This document shows positions 56,090-63,917 of a DNA stretch of 64,000 bases, piece after piece. How positions within the stretch are numbered: the first letter of the stretch is position 1; each line of letters starts with the position of its first letter. Source of the DNA: Caldilineae bacterium. Lineage in GTDB: Bacteria > Chloroflexota > Anaerolineae > JAAEKA01. The notes below the pieces were generated by a model that made no database searches, was not told the DNA's origin, and worked only from the letters and a program-made list of their open reading frames with translations. A program made the translations under genes and the position numbers. The stretch spans positions 62,001 through 126,000 of the forward strand of contig JACKBK010000003.1 in NCBI GenBank assembly GCA_020634555.1, read 5' to 3'.

Positions 56090-57022
56090 TCATTGAGTGG
56101 CTGTGCCGAAGCCAGGCACACAATCGTTCAGGAACTTGTCCACCAGCACCTTGTACGCATCGTAGTTATCGTTCACCGAGTTGGCGTGTGACGATCCCCA
56201 GTCGGTCAGATCGAGCTGTTTGCACGTCGTCTCGGGCAGATGCGCAAAGATATCCTCCGAGTGATACGGCAAGATGTAATCGTCGCTGGTAGAATGGACA
56301 AGAAGTACCGGCTCCGTCAACGACTCGGCGCTGATCATCGGCGACACCTGTGACGGTACAAAGTCGGCCCGCAGGCCCGATACAGCGAGAGCGCCCGGAA
56401 CGAGCACCTTCATCCACGGACCGTATTGCGCCACCGCCTGATCGCTGACGATGGTTTTCAGATCGCGGTACGGGGAGTCGGCGGCCACAAAGGCCAGGCT
56501 CGTGTCCAGCGCTCCGGTCTGCAAAGCGGTGGCGGCTCCGTAGCTCTCCCCCTGCAGCCCGATCCGTTCGTGCGGCAGCCCCGTGCGCGCAGCAAACCAA
56601 TCCACGGCCGCCAGACCGTCCTCTTTCTCATAGAAGCCATACGTGCCGTAGTCGCCGGTGCTTGCACCGTGATGGCGATGATCGTACAGCATCAAATCGC
56701 AGCCGCGCTCCCAGAACAGCGGCGTATACTTCAGCTCACGATAGCGGTTGCCGTTGATGCCGTGCATCAGGATGACGCCGCAGTTGCCGTCAGCAGGGTT
56801 ATCGAAGTACCAGCCGGCCAGCGTTACGCCGTCACCCTGAAAGGAAATTTCCTCCGGCGCGGGCAGTCCATAGTCCTGCGGATCGCCGTCTTTCAACCTC
56901 TCCTCGGCCAGCGAGTTGGGTGTAAACGCCACGATGAGGCCGGAGAAATACCAGCTACCACCCAGGTAAGCGACGGCCAACACGGCCAGAACGACGACAA
57001 CGGCGATCAGCGCTTTTTTCAT
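56090..57022 (-). CDS. Membrane-anchored alpha/beta hydrolase
   Basis: 310 residues. One N-terminal membrane helix (IAVVVVLAVLAVAYLGG), then a serine hydrolase of the prolyl-oligopeptidase-like alpha/beta type: LMHGINGNRYREL, nucleophile elbow GLQGESYGAATAL, Asp in HSTSDDYILPYHSE and His in WGSSHANSVND. The catalytic part is probably outside the cell. Substrate unknown. Confidence 0.87.
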   Translation of the reverse strand: MKKALIAVVVVLAVLAVAYLGGSWYFSGLIVAFTPNSLAEERLKDGDPQDYGLPAPEEISFQGDGVTLAGWYFDNPADGNCGVILMHGINGNRYRELKYTPLFWERGCDLMLYDHRHHGASTGDYGTYGFYEKEDGLAAVDWFAARTGLPHERIGLQGESYGAATALQTGALDTSLAFVAADSPYRDLKTIVSDQAVAQYGPWMKVLVPGALAVSGLRADFVPSQVSPMISAESLTEPVLLVHSTSDDYILPYHSEDIFAHLPETTCKQLDLTDWGSSHANSVNDNYDAYKVLVDKFLNDCVPGFGTATQ

Positions 57023-57057
57023 AGGTTCTCCGATTCCGGAATTTCGGTGCCCACGAC

Positions 57058-57086
57058 CGGGGATAAAGCCGATGCAGTGCAGCCAA
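57058..57086 (+). repeat. 29-bp dispersed repeat, copy 1
   Basis: CGGGGATAAAG followed by CCGATGCAGTGCAGCCAA; copy 2 at 60320-60348 differs at two positions. Confidence 0.75.
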
Positions 57087-57176
57087 GGTAAGGTAATGAA
57101 ATTTAAGAGTAACTCTGCTCACCCGTCACACTTGCGCCCAGCTTCAGCAGCCAGGGCGCGCGCCATACAGGTGTTC

Positions 57177-57232
57177 CCGCGGAGTTCCCAGTGCCATCAC
57201 CGACGGCATGCGCCGTGGCAAGAAACTCCTTC
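57177..57232 (+). repeat. 56-bp dispersed repeat, copy 2
   Basis: Inverted partner of 27101-27156; core GACGGCATGCGCCGTGGCAAG, ends at CTCCTTC. Confidence 0.78.
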
Positions 57233-57385
57233 ACCGTCTCTGGTTCTAGCGGATTCTGTGGATGCAGGAAGTTGTCGTTGCAAAGGACGCCCGCCGGAGG
57301 CTACAAGCCATCCGGCTACGAGATGCAAGCCCGCTGGGCTACGGAATCCGCAGGCCCGGAGGGCCTTTCACGTCGTAGCCCGATC

Positions 57386-57690
57386 CGTTTTACGGTCGGG
57401 CGGCCGCACACCCACAGAATCCGACAGAACCAGCACCGTCTTTCTGAATGGATCAAACACGCGATCCGCACAAGGCCGAACCGCTAATGAAGAATCTCTC
57501 CGTGGTCGTTGGTCGTTTCCAGTCAGGCACCCGGCCGGGCGGACCCGGCACTCCGATCAATGAAAATGAGCGGGACTCGGTCGGAGACCGGCCCGAGCGA
57601 AGCCCTATTTTCGAAGCAGGCGGGAATGACGTTAGAATCTACCTGGTTCAAACGGATTCTGTAGGTGTGCGGCCGACCGACCGTCAAACG
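57386..57690. repeat. 305-bp segment bounded by 38-bp inverted repeats
   Basis: The left end (CGTTTTACGGTCGGGCGG...) and right end (CGGATTCTGTAGGTGTGC...) are imperfect reverse complements over 38 bases, about five mismatches. The interior has no recognisable gene. It could be a non-autonomous element or an old palindrome. Confidence 0.6.
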
Positions 57691-57913
57691 GAGTGGGTAG
57701 CCGGATGGCTAGTACAGGTCGGCGTAAGTGGCAATGCGGTTCTGGCCGGTCGGAACACTACGAAGACATATGCCGACCTGTACCGGAAAAGGAAGCTTAA
57801 GCGAAGTTGCTGGAAAAGCCAAACAAGACCGTGGCGACACCGTAAAACGCTACGCTGACAAGGAGCACCGCGCCGGCTGCGGTCAACGCGCCATATCAGC
57901 GTTCTCTGCCTGG

Positions 57914-58112
57914 TCAGCTCGTGGAGGGTTCGCTGCCCACCAATGCCAGCACCTGCAGCAACAGCGTAGGCGTGGTTGAGATGGCCTCGTTGCCGTAGAT
58001 AGTCTCGTTGCCCTGCCAGTCGCCGAAGTAGCCGCCAGCCTCGCGCACGATCGGCGGAAACGGGCCACAGTCGCAGACGTCGCAGCAACCGTGGCGGGCG
58101 AAACTGCCGACA
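57914..58112 (-). pseudogene. 3' remnant of an inositol-monophosphatase/histidinol-phosphatase family gene
   Basis: The minus strand codes DCGPFPPIVREAGGYFGDW followed by QGNETIYGNEAISTTPTLL to a TGA at 57914-57916. This is the C-terminal end of the IMPase fold (W-D-x-x-P/G-x-x-x-x-x-x-E-A-G-G). The preceding ~200 residues, including both metal-binding motifs, are absent; upstream the next gene on the opposite strand begins. It is a truncated relic. Confidence 0.78.
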
Positions 58113-58212
58113 TCCGTGTCAGGTTACAGCGGCGGGTATCTTTCGTTCATTGGGAGCAAGCAATGCTTGAACCTTTGAACAAATCGATTTACAATGCACT
58201 TCGAATCATAGT

Positions 58213-59421
58213 ATGCCACACATCGCGTTTTTCGGTATCCCCGGCCATGGACATGTGAACCCGACCCTGCCGATCGTAGCAGAGTTGATTCGGCGCGGTC
58301 ACCGCGTGTCGTATTACAACACAGCCTCGTTCGCGGAGAAGATCAGCAGCACAGGCGCGCAGTTCTACGCCTATCCCGCCACCGACCTGACCGGCGAAAG
58401 CCTGACACGGCTGGCCGGGAATCTGGTGGACGTCACCGTGCTGCTGTTGGAGGCAAGCCAGCGACTGCTGCCCTTCGCGCTGGACGAACTGCGCCGCGAA
58501 CAGCCAGATGTGGTCGTCTTTGACGGTATCTGCCTCTGGGGGATGCAGGCAGCGCACCTGCTGAACCTGCCGCGGGTGTCGTCTATTGCAACCATGGTTC
58601 TGGAGGGAGTGAAGGGTGTCATCAAGCCGCGCGAGTTACCAGGCATGATCTTGTCGGCCCTGCCTCGCCTGCCCAGAATTCGAAGGCTGCGCCGGCGCCT
58701 GGAGGAGCAGTACGGCCAGGGGGTGTTTCCAAACAAAGACTTGTTTCCCTGTGTCGGGCAGAAGACCATCGTGTTCACGTCGAGGGAGTTCCAGCCGCCG
58801 ACTCCCTTCATCGATGACAGCTTCTATTTCGTCGGCCCCGCCATCGATCCGGAAACCCGTGTATCGACCAGCTTTCCCTGGAACAGCCTGCGGGCCGGCC
58901 CGCGCGTCTACGTCTCCCTGGGCACGATACACCGCAACGATGCATTCTTCAACACCGTATTCGAGACGTTTGCCGGCTATCCCGCCCAATTCATCGTGTC
59001 GGCTGGCCAGCAGACCGATCTGGCCGCGCTGGGTGATGCGCCCGACAACTTCCTCGTTCGCGAGGCGGTCCCGCAACTTGAACTCCTGCCGAAAACCGAT
59101 CTGTTCATCACCCACGGTGGCAACAACAGCGTACACGAGGCGCTGTACTGGGGCGTGCCGCTGCTGGTCGTGCCTCAGCAGACTGAACAGGTGGCCAATG
59201 GCCGGCTGGTAGCACAACAGGGCGCGGGCATTGTGGTCGGTGACCGGCCGCCCTACCACCAGCGCATTTCGGCCACTGCGCTTCGCAGCGCGGTCGATCA
59301 GTTGCTGCACGACGAGTCGTATCGCGGGGCTGCCCAGCGGTTGAGCGCCTCGTTCCGCGCTACCGGCGGCTATCGTCTCGCCGCCGATGTGGTCGAATCC
59401 TTACTTCCTCCTTTCGCCTGA
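58213..59421 (+). CDS. Glycosyltransferase family 1 (macrolide/UDP-glycosyltransferase type)
   Basis: 402 residues of GT-B fold. N-terminal acceptor domain begins HIAFFGIPGHGHVNPTLPIV; the C-terminal donor domain has RVYVSLGTIHRND and the nucleotide-sugar motif DLFITHGGNNSVHEALYWGV then PLLVVPQQTEQ. The family glycosylates small lipophilic molecules such as macrolides, flavonoids or sterols; it may detoxify or decorate a lipid. The gene may be co-transcribed with the next one, 23 bases on. Confidence 0.9.
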   Translation: MPHIAFFGIPGHGHVNPTLPIVAELIRRGHRVSYYNTASFAEKISSTGAQFYAYPATDLTGESLTRLAGNLVDVTVLLLEASQRLLPFALDELRREQPDVVVFDGICLWGMQAAHLLNLPRVSSIATMVLEGVKGVIKPRELPGMILSALPRLPRIRRLRRRLEEQYGQGVFPNKDLFPCVGQKTIVFTSREFQPPTPFIDDSFYFVGPAIDPETRVSTSFPWNSLRAGPRVYVSLGTIHRNDAFFNTVFETFAGYPAQFIVSAGQQTDLAALGDAPDNFLVREAVPQLELLPKTDLFITHGGNNSVHEALYWGVPLLVVPQQTEQVANGRLVAQQGAGIVVGDRPPYHQRISATALRSAVDQLLHDESYRGAAQRLSASFRATGGYRLAADVVESLLPPFA

Positions 59422-59444
59422 AAAAGCTACATCATCCGGGCACC

Positions 59445-60260
59445 ATGAAAGAAATCATGTACAACCATAACAGCATTGTTATCGCCGTGATCCTGTTCGT
59501 TTTGTTGGTCGTCGCCGTCGAGATTGGCTATCGTCTCGGGCTGCGCAACCAGCCGCGCTCCGACGACGAGGCCAAATCGCACATCAACGCGCTGCAGGCC
59601 TCGTTGCTGGGCGTGCTGGCCCTGCTGCTGGGCTTCACCTTTTCGCTGGCGTTGCAACGCTTTGACAGCCGCAGCCAGGCGGTTGTCGACGAGGCCAACG
59701 CCATCGGTACAACCTACCTGCGAACCAACCTGCTGCCGCCAGCCATCCAGCAGGAGTCGCAGCGACTGATGCGCAACTACCTGGATGTTCGCGCCCGGGA
59801 GGGCGCTGTAGCACTCTCTGACGAGTCGGTGCGCCAGGCGTTGCTGGACCAGGCCGCTCAATATCAAAATGCGCTGTGGCACCAGGCCATGCTCGCGGCG
59901 CAGGAAGACAAGAGCCCGGTCACCAGCGGCCTGTACATCCAGGCGTTGAACAGCATGATCGACTCCTTTGGCAGCCGCAACGCCGCGTTGGATCGGCATG
60001 TGCCGGAGGTGGTACTCTACCTGCTGTTCATCTCCTTCATCCTGACCTGGGCGATCGTGGGCTACGCAGCAGGCGCGGCGGGACACCGCCCGTCCCGGGT
60101 CGCCTATCTGATGCTGGTGCTGGTCGTGCTGGTGGTGTTCCTGATCATCGACCTGGACCGGCCGCGGCGCGGGGTGATCGAGGTCGATCACAGCAGCCTG
60201 ACCAGCCTGCAAACCGCCATCGATGCCGGCGACTACGGCGATCTGCAGGATGGTCAATAA
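59445..60260 (+). CDS. DUF4239 (bestrophin-like) membrane protein
   Basis: 271 residues, two N-terminal helices (IVIAVILFVLLVVAVEI and ASLLGVLALLLGFTFSLAL), a long extramembrane helical part with NAIGTTYLRTNLLPP, and two C-terminal helices. This is the DUF4239 layout, distantly compared with bestrophin channels. Function unknown. A second ATG 12 bases in is possible as the start. Confidence 0.83.
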   Translation: MKEIMYNHNSIVIAVILFVLLVVAVEIGYRLGLRNQPRSDDEAKSHINALQASLLGVLALLLGFTFSLALQRFDSRSQAVVDEANAIGTTYLRTNLLPPAIQQESQRLMRNYLDVRAREGAVALSDESVRQALLDQAAQYQNALWHQAMLAAQEDKSPVTSGLYIQALNSMIDSFGSRNAALDRHVPEVVLYLLFISFILTWAIVGYAAGAAGHRPSRVAYLMLVLVVLVVFLIIDLDRPRRGVIEVDHSSLTSLQTAIDAGDYGDLQDGQ

Positions 60261-60408
60261 CCACGGAGCTGCCGGATGAGCGCAGTTTAAGTTTTTTGAT
60301 GGGATCGCGTACCGGCGCCCGGGGACGAAGCCGATGCAGTGCAGCCAAACCTCGTTCTTCTTTACCGGTTCGGTTGCGTTTGTCCTGTCAAAAAAGTTAT
60401 AAAAAGCC
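60261..60408. other. Intergenic region with a dispersed repeat
   Basis: Contains repeat copy 2 at 60320-60348 and no gene. Confidence 0.5.
60320..60348 (+). repeat. 29-bp dispersed repeat, copy 2
   Basis: CGGGGACGAAG followed by CCGATGCAGTGCAGCCAA. Confidence 0.75.
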
Positions 60409-61110
60409 ATGATTGTCATGGGAATCGATGGCTGCCGCGCCGGTTGGGTCGCCGTGAGCCAGGACCTGACCACAGACCTCGTCTCGTGGCAGTTGCTGAA
60501 CCGGATCGACGGGCTGGCGTCGCTGCTATCCGTTCCGTCAGTAGTGGCGCTGGATATCCCTATCGGCCTGCCGGAGCGCGGCGCACGCGCCTGCGATGTG
60601 GCGGCGCGCCGTCTGCTGGGACAACCGAGAGGCAGCAGCGTCTTCCCGGCGCCAATCCGCCCGGTACTGGACGCAGGCAGCTATGCGGAAGCCTGCGAGA
60701 TCCGCTTCGCCGTCGAAGGCAAGAAGATGTCACGGCAAGCCTGGGGAATCGTACCCAAGATCCGCGAGGTGGATGGATTTTTGCGCGGCAATCCGGCCCT
60801 CCAACCAACTGTCCACGAGGCTCATCCTGAAGTGAGCTTCTATTGTCTCGCCGGCGGCCGGCCAATGGAGCACAGCAAACGCACTCTGGCCGGCCGGCTG
60901 GAACGCCGCTCCCTTCTGGCAAACGTGTTCGGGAACGTTGTGGATGAAGCACTTCTGCAGCGGCGTAGCCTGCAAAGCCAGGAAGACGATGTGCTGGACG
61001 CGTTCGCACTTCTATGGTCCGCCCGGCGGATTGCTGCATCCGTCTGCATGTCGCTGCCCGCCTCGCCAACCGCCGATCCGTGTGGACTGCCAATGCAGAT
61101 CCTCGCATGA
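60409..61110 (+). CDS. DUF429 domain protein (predicted RNase H-like nuclease)
   Basis: 233 residues. N-terminal MGIDGCRAGWVAV carries the first acidic residue of the RNase H-like fold; VALDIPIGLPERGARACDVAARRLLG holds the next, and QEDDVLDAFALLW the last. These match DUF429, a family proposed to have nuclease activity but not characterised well. Stand-alone gene. Confidence 0.85.
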   Translation: MIVMGIDGCRAGWVAVSQDLTTDLVSWQLLNRIDGLASLLSVPSVVALDIPIGLPERGARACDVAARRLLGQPRGSSVFPAPIRPVLDAGSYAEACEIRFAVEGKKMSRQAWGIVPKIREVDGFLRGNPALQPTVHEAHPEVSFYCLAGGRPMEHSKRTLAGRLERRSLLANVFGNVVDEALLQRRSLQSQEDDVLDAFALLWSARRIAASVCMSLPASPTADPCGLPMQILA

Positions 61111-61421
61111 AGAGGGCTGTGTGCGGCTTTGAGCACGCACCGGCGTGAGACGATTTTCCGCATTTGCGCGCCGGACAGTATAACCGTATACTATGGTCAG
61201 TATGGACGCCTCTGTCGACCGAAGGCGCCAGCTACTCTTCGTTTTCGTCAACTACTCGCACGGCTTTTTACAGCCGGGCCCGCCTCGCAGGCCGCTTCGC
61301 TCCCGCCTGCGCCAACAGCTAACTCGTTCCACCACCCAGGTGGCTCGCGTCGGTCTGGCGTCCGCCTCCTGATAATCTCAATCGACACCCGACTCTCTGG
61401 ACATACGAGGAGGTATGCAGC
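61111..61421. other. Leader region of the tungsten oxidoreductase gene
   Basis: No gene. A promoter lies at 61164-61192, leaving a leader of about 220 bases. The leader contains a GC-rich stem CGCAGG...CCTGCG near 61287-61312 and ends with CGAGGAGG, a strong ribosome site. Confidence 0.5.
61164..61192 (+). promoter_or_regulatory. Promoter candidate for the aldehyde:ferredoxin oxidoreductase gene
   Basis: TTGCGC, 17-base spacer, TATACT. The spacer and -10 include the near-palindrome AGTATAACCGTATACT, a possible operator. Confidence 0.6.
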
Positions 61422-63245
61422 ATGAGTATTGTAGGATTCAACGACCGCGTGGCCCGAGTTGACCTCGGTACCGGCAAGGTCAAGTACGAGGGCCTGAACA
61501 AGGACGACGTCCGCAAATACGTTGGCGCGCGCGGCCTGGGCGTCAAGTATGTGCTGGACAACGGTCCACAGGTGGAGCCGTTCTCGCCGGACAACCTGCT
61601 CTGCTTCATGACCGGCCCGCTGTCGGGCACAGAGGTCAAGATGAGCGGGCGAATGGCGGTGGTCACCAAGTCTCCCCTCACCGGAACCGTCACCGACAGC
61701 CACATCGGCGGCTGGACGGCGGCCAAGCTGAAGTGGGCCGGATTGGACGGCGTGCTCTTCACCGGCAAGAGCGATGAGCCGGTCTACGCATACGTCGAGG
61801 ACGGCAAGGTTACCCTCTACGACGCCTCTGCCGTCTGGGGCATGGAGACCAACGACGCCATCAAGTATCTTCAGTCAGAGCACGGCGACGACTGCACCGT
61901 GATGTCCATCGGCCCGGCGGGCGAAAACCTGGTGCGCTATGGCAACATGATCAATGAACACGAGCGTGCGGCTGGCCGCGGCGGCGTTGGCGCGGTGGCC
62001 GGTTCCAAGAACCTGAAGGCGCTGGTCATCAAGGGCGAGAAGAAGAACCAGCCAAAGCCTAAGGATCGCCCGGCTTTCAAGGCAGCCGACCGAAAGGCGT
62101 TGGCTGCGATCATGAACGAAGACGTGGTAACAGCCCCCCGCAAGGGCGGTCTGAGCGTCTACGGTACCAATGTGCTGATGAATATGGTGAACGTCATCGG
62201 CGCGTTGCCGTCCCGCAACTCCCTCAGCACCTCATTCGCCGATGCCGAACTGGTTTCGGGCGAGTATGTGCGCGAGAACATCCTCACCGACGACCCGACC
62301 TGCCACGCGTGCCCGGTGGCGTGCAAGAAGGAGTTCGAGATCACCGAGGGCAAGTACAGGGTCAAGGGTGAGAGCTACGAATACGAGTCGGCCTGGGCGC
62401 TGGGTCCGAACTGCGACACCGGCAACACGGCCGCGGTTGGATTCATGATCATCCAGTGCAACCGCTTCGGCATGGACACCATCGAGATGGGCAACGTCCT
62501 ATCGATGACCATGGAAGCCACCGAGAAGGGCTACACCAACGGTAACGGGCTGGGCTGGGGCGATGAGGACGCGATGATCGCCCTGATCGAGCGCATCGCC
62601 CATCGTAGCGACGACTTTGCCCGCACACTGGGCGAGGGTACCTACCGCGCGGCTGTCGCTCTGGGCGATCCTGACATCGCGATGACGGTCAAGGGCCAGG
62701 CAATCCCGGCCTATGACCCGCGCGGCATCAAGGGCATGGGCATCGGCTACGCCACCAGCAACCGCGGCGCCTGCCACCTGCGCGCCTACACACCGGCCGC
62801 CGAGGTGATCGGCAACGTGCTGGGACCGGCCGATCTGACCGACCACCTGGCCTGGGAGGGCAAAGGCAAGCTCACAGTGATCTTCCAGAACGTCCACACC
62901 ATGACCGACTGCCTGGACATCTGCAAGTTCTCCACCTTCGCCGAGAGCCTGGATGACTTCGCTGCGCAGTACACCACCTTCACCGGCGAAGAGGTCACCG
63001 CCGGCGACCTGTTGAAGGTAGGCGAACGGGTCTACAACCTGGAGCGTTACTACAACAATCTGGCCGGCCATGCAGAGGGCAGCGACTACCTGCCCAAGCG
63101 TTTCCTGGAGCTGCCGGCCGACGGGCAAGGGTCTGAGGGGCAAGTCAGCGAACTGGACCTGATGCTGGATGAATACTACACCGAGCGTGGCTGGGTCAAC
63201 GGCGTTGTGCCGGAAAGCAAGCTGCGCGAGCTGGAGATCCTTTAG
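61422..63245 (+). CDS. aor: Aldehyde:ferredoxin oxidoreductase, tungsten type
   Basis: 607 residues. Oxidises aldehydes to acids with ferredoxin, using a bis-pterin tungsten centre and one [4Fe-4S] cluster. N-terminal pterin-binding domain: GARGLGVKYVLDNGPQVEPFSPDN, TGPLSGTEVKMSGRM; the cluster cysteines are in CHACPVACKKE and in TDCLDICKF; the pterin loop RAAGRGGVGAVAGSKNLKA is canonical. The GAGGAGG site is 8 bases before the ATG. Two MoaD-like genes and a radical SAM maturase converge on it from the opposite strand, a standard tungsten enzyme neighbourhood. The physiological aldehyde is unknown. Confidence 0.93.
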   Translation: MSIVGFNDRVARVDLGTGKVKYEGLNKDDVRKYVGARGLGVKYVLDNGPQVEPFSPDNLLCFMTGPLSGTEVKMSGRMAVVTKSPLTGTVTDSHIGGWTAAKLKWAGLDGVLFTGKSDEPVYAYVEDGKVTLYDASAVWGMETNDAIKYLQSEHGDDCTVMSIGPAGENLVRYGNMINEHERAAGRGGVGAVAGSKNLKALVIKGEKKNQPKPKDRPAFKAADRKALAAIMNEDVVTAPRKGGLSVYGTNVLMNMVNVIGALPSRNSLSTSFADAELVSGEYVRENILTDDPTCHACPVACKKEFEITEGKYRVKGESYEYESAWALGPNCDTGNTAAVGFMIIQCNRFGMDTIEMGNVLSMTMEATEKGYTNGNGLGWGDEDAMIALIERIAHRSDDFARTLGEGTYRAAVALGDPDIAMTVKGQAIPAYDPRGIKGMGIGYATSNRGACHLRAYTPAAEVIGNVLGPADLTDHLAWEGKGKLTVIFQNVHTMTDCLDICKFSTFAESLDDFAAQYTTFTGEEVTAGDLLKVGERVYNLERYYNNLAGHAEGSDYLPKRFLELPADGQGSEGQVSELDLMLDEYYTERGWVNGVVPESKLRELEIL

Positions 63246-63258
63246 CGGTTAAACATAG

Positions 63259-63297
63259 CCAGAGTTGCCAACTTTTCGGAAAAGTTGGCAACTCTGG
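63259..63297. terminator. Perfect 19-bp hairpin between convergent genes
   Basis: CCAGAGTTGCCAACTTTTC pairs exactly with GAAAAGTTGGCAACTCTGG across one unpaired base. It ends at the stop codon of the MoaD-like gene and probably separates the two convergent transcripts. Shares GCCAACTTTTCGGA with 48176-48231. Confidence 0.75.
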
Positions 63298-63591
63298 TCA
63301 CGCGCCAAACACGCGGTAGGCGCCGATTTTGGGGAACAGATCCAGCGTTTGATCAGGGGTGACGGGGGTTTGGAGATTGTCCAACAGGCGAATGTTGCGC
63401 CCGTTGCGGAAGATGGCGATGTTGCTGCGCAGCTTGCCGTCGTCATTCAGGACTTCCGGGGTTAGCACCGGCAACTGCACCACCAGACGTTCGATAATGT
63501 CGGCTACGGTGGCGTCGGAAGCGGCATCCACCTGGACGACCTTCAGGCCTGCCGCGCCGCGCAGCGTGCCGTTGAGCTGCACCGTAGCCAT
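63298..63591 (-). CDS. MoaD-like protein without the C-terminal Gly-Gly
   Basis: 97 residues of ubiquitin-like fold (VQLNGTLRGAAGLKVVQV, SNIAIFRNGRNIRLLDNLQT, LDLFPKIG). The tail is GAYRVFGA, so the Gly-Gly needed for adenylation and thiocarboxylation is missing. The start directly follows the stop of the second MoaD-like gene. It may be a structural or accessory partner in making the tungsten pterin. Confidence 0.82.
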   Translation of the reverse strand: MATVQLNGTLRGAAGLKVVQVDAASDATVADIIERLVVQLPVLTPEVLNDDGKLRSNIAIFRNGRNIRLLDNLQTPVTPDQTLDLFPKIGAYRVFGA

Positions 63592-63867
63592 CTAGCCGCC
63601 TCCCACCGGTGGGAAGATGTCGATGTTCGCGCCGTCAGGGATCACCGTGTCCAGCCGGTCCAGGTAAATGATATTGCGGCCGTTGAGCATGATGGAGATA
63701 CGGCGCAGCAGATTGCCGTCCTCGTCCAGCATCTCCGCGCGCAGGTCGGGCCAGCGCCCAACCATCTCATCTACCAGCTCGCGCACCGTCTGGCCGGGCT
63801 GTGTCTCCACCGCCGGTTGAGCGCCGCCCACTATCGGCCGCAACGTTGCATACACACGTACTCGCAC
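63592..63867 (-). CDS. MoaD/ThiS family sulfur carrier
   Basis: 91 residues: RVRVYATLRPIVGGAQPAV, SIMLNGRNIIYLDRLDTVIPDG and the C-terminus IFPPVGGG, which ends with the Gly-Gly that is activated to a thiocarboxylate for molybdopterin synthesis. It is the upstream partner of the Gly-Gly-less paralogue and is transcribed toward the tungsten enzyme gene. Confidence 0.9.
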   Translation of the reverse strand: MRVRVYATLRPIVGGAQPAVETQPGQTVRELVDEMVGRWPDLRAEMLDEDGNLLRRISIMLNGRNIIYLDRLDTVIPDGANIDIFPPVGGG

Positions 63868-63917
63868 GCTATGTCCTCCTGCCGTACCCTACACCTGCCA
63901 CTTGCCACCTGGAGTTC

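Larger units (their letters stand above)
57023..57913. other. Repeat-rich gene-free stretch
   Basis: No functional gene. It holds a 29-bp dispersed repeat (57058-57086), a 56-bp dispersed repeat (57177-57232) and an imperfect 38-bp inverted repeat (57386-57423 with 57653-57690). Small frames lack family resemblance or codon bias. Confidence 0.55.

Noticed and set aside
57072..57858. Plus-strand open frames in the repeat-rich stretch
   Set aside because: Low-complexity Arg/Ser/Pro translations of dispersed repeats without family resemblance.
59427..60473. 348-codon minus-strand open frame
   Set aside because: Antisense of the DUF4239 gene; composition is Gln/Asp/His-rich shadow.
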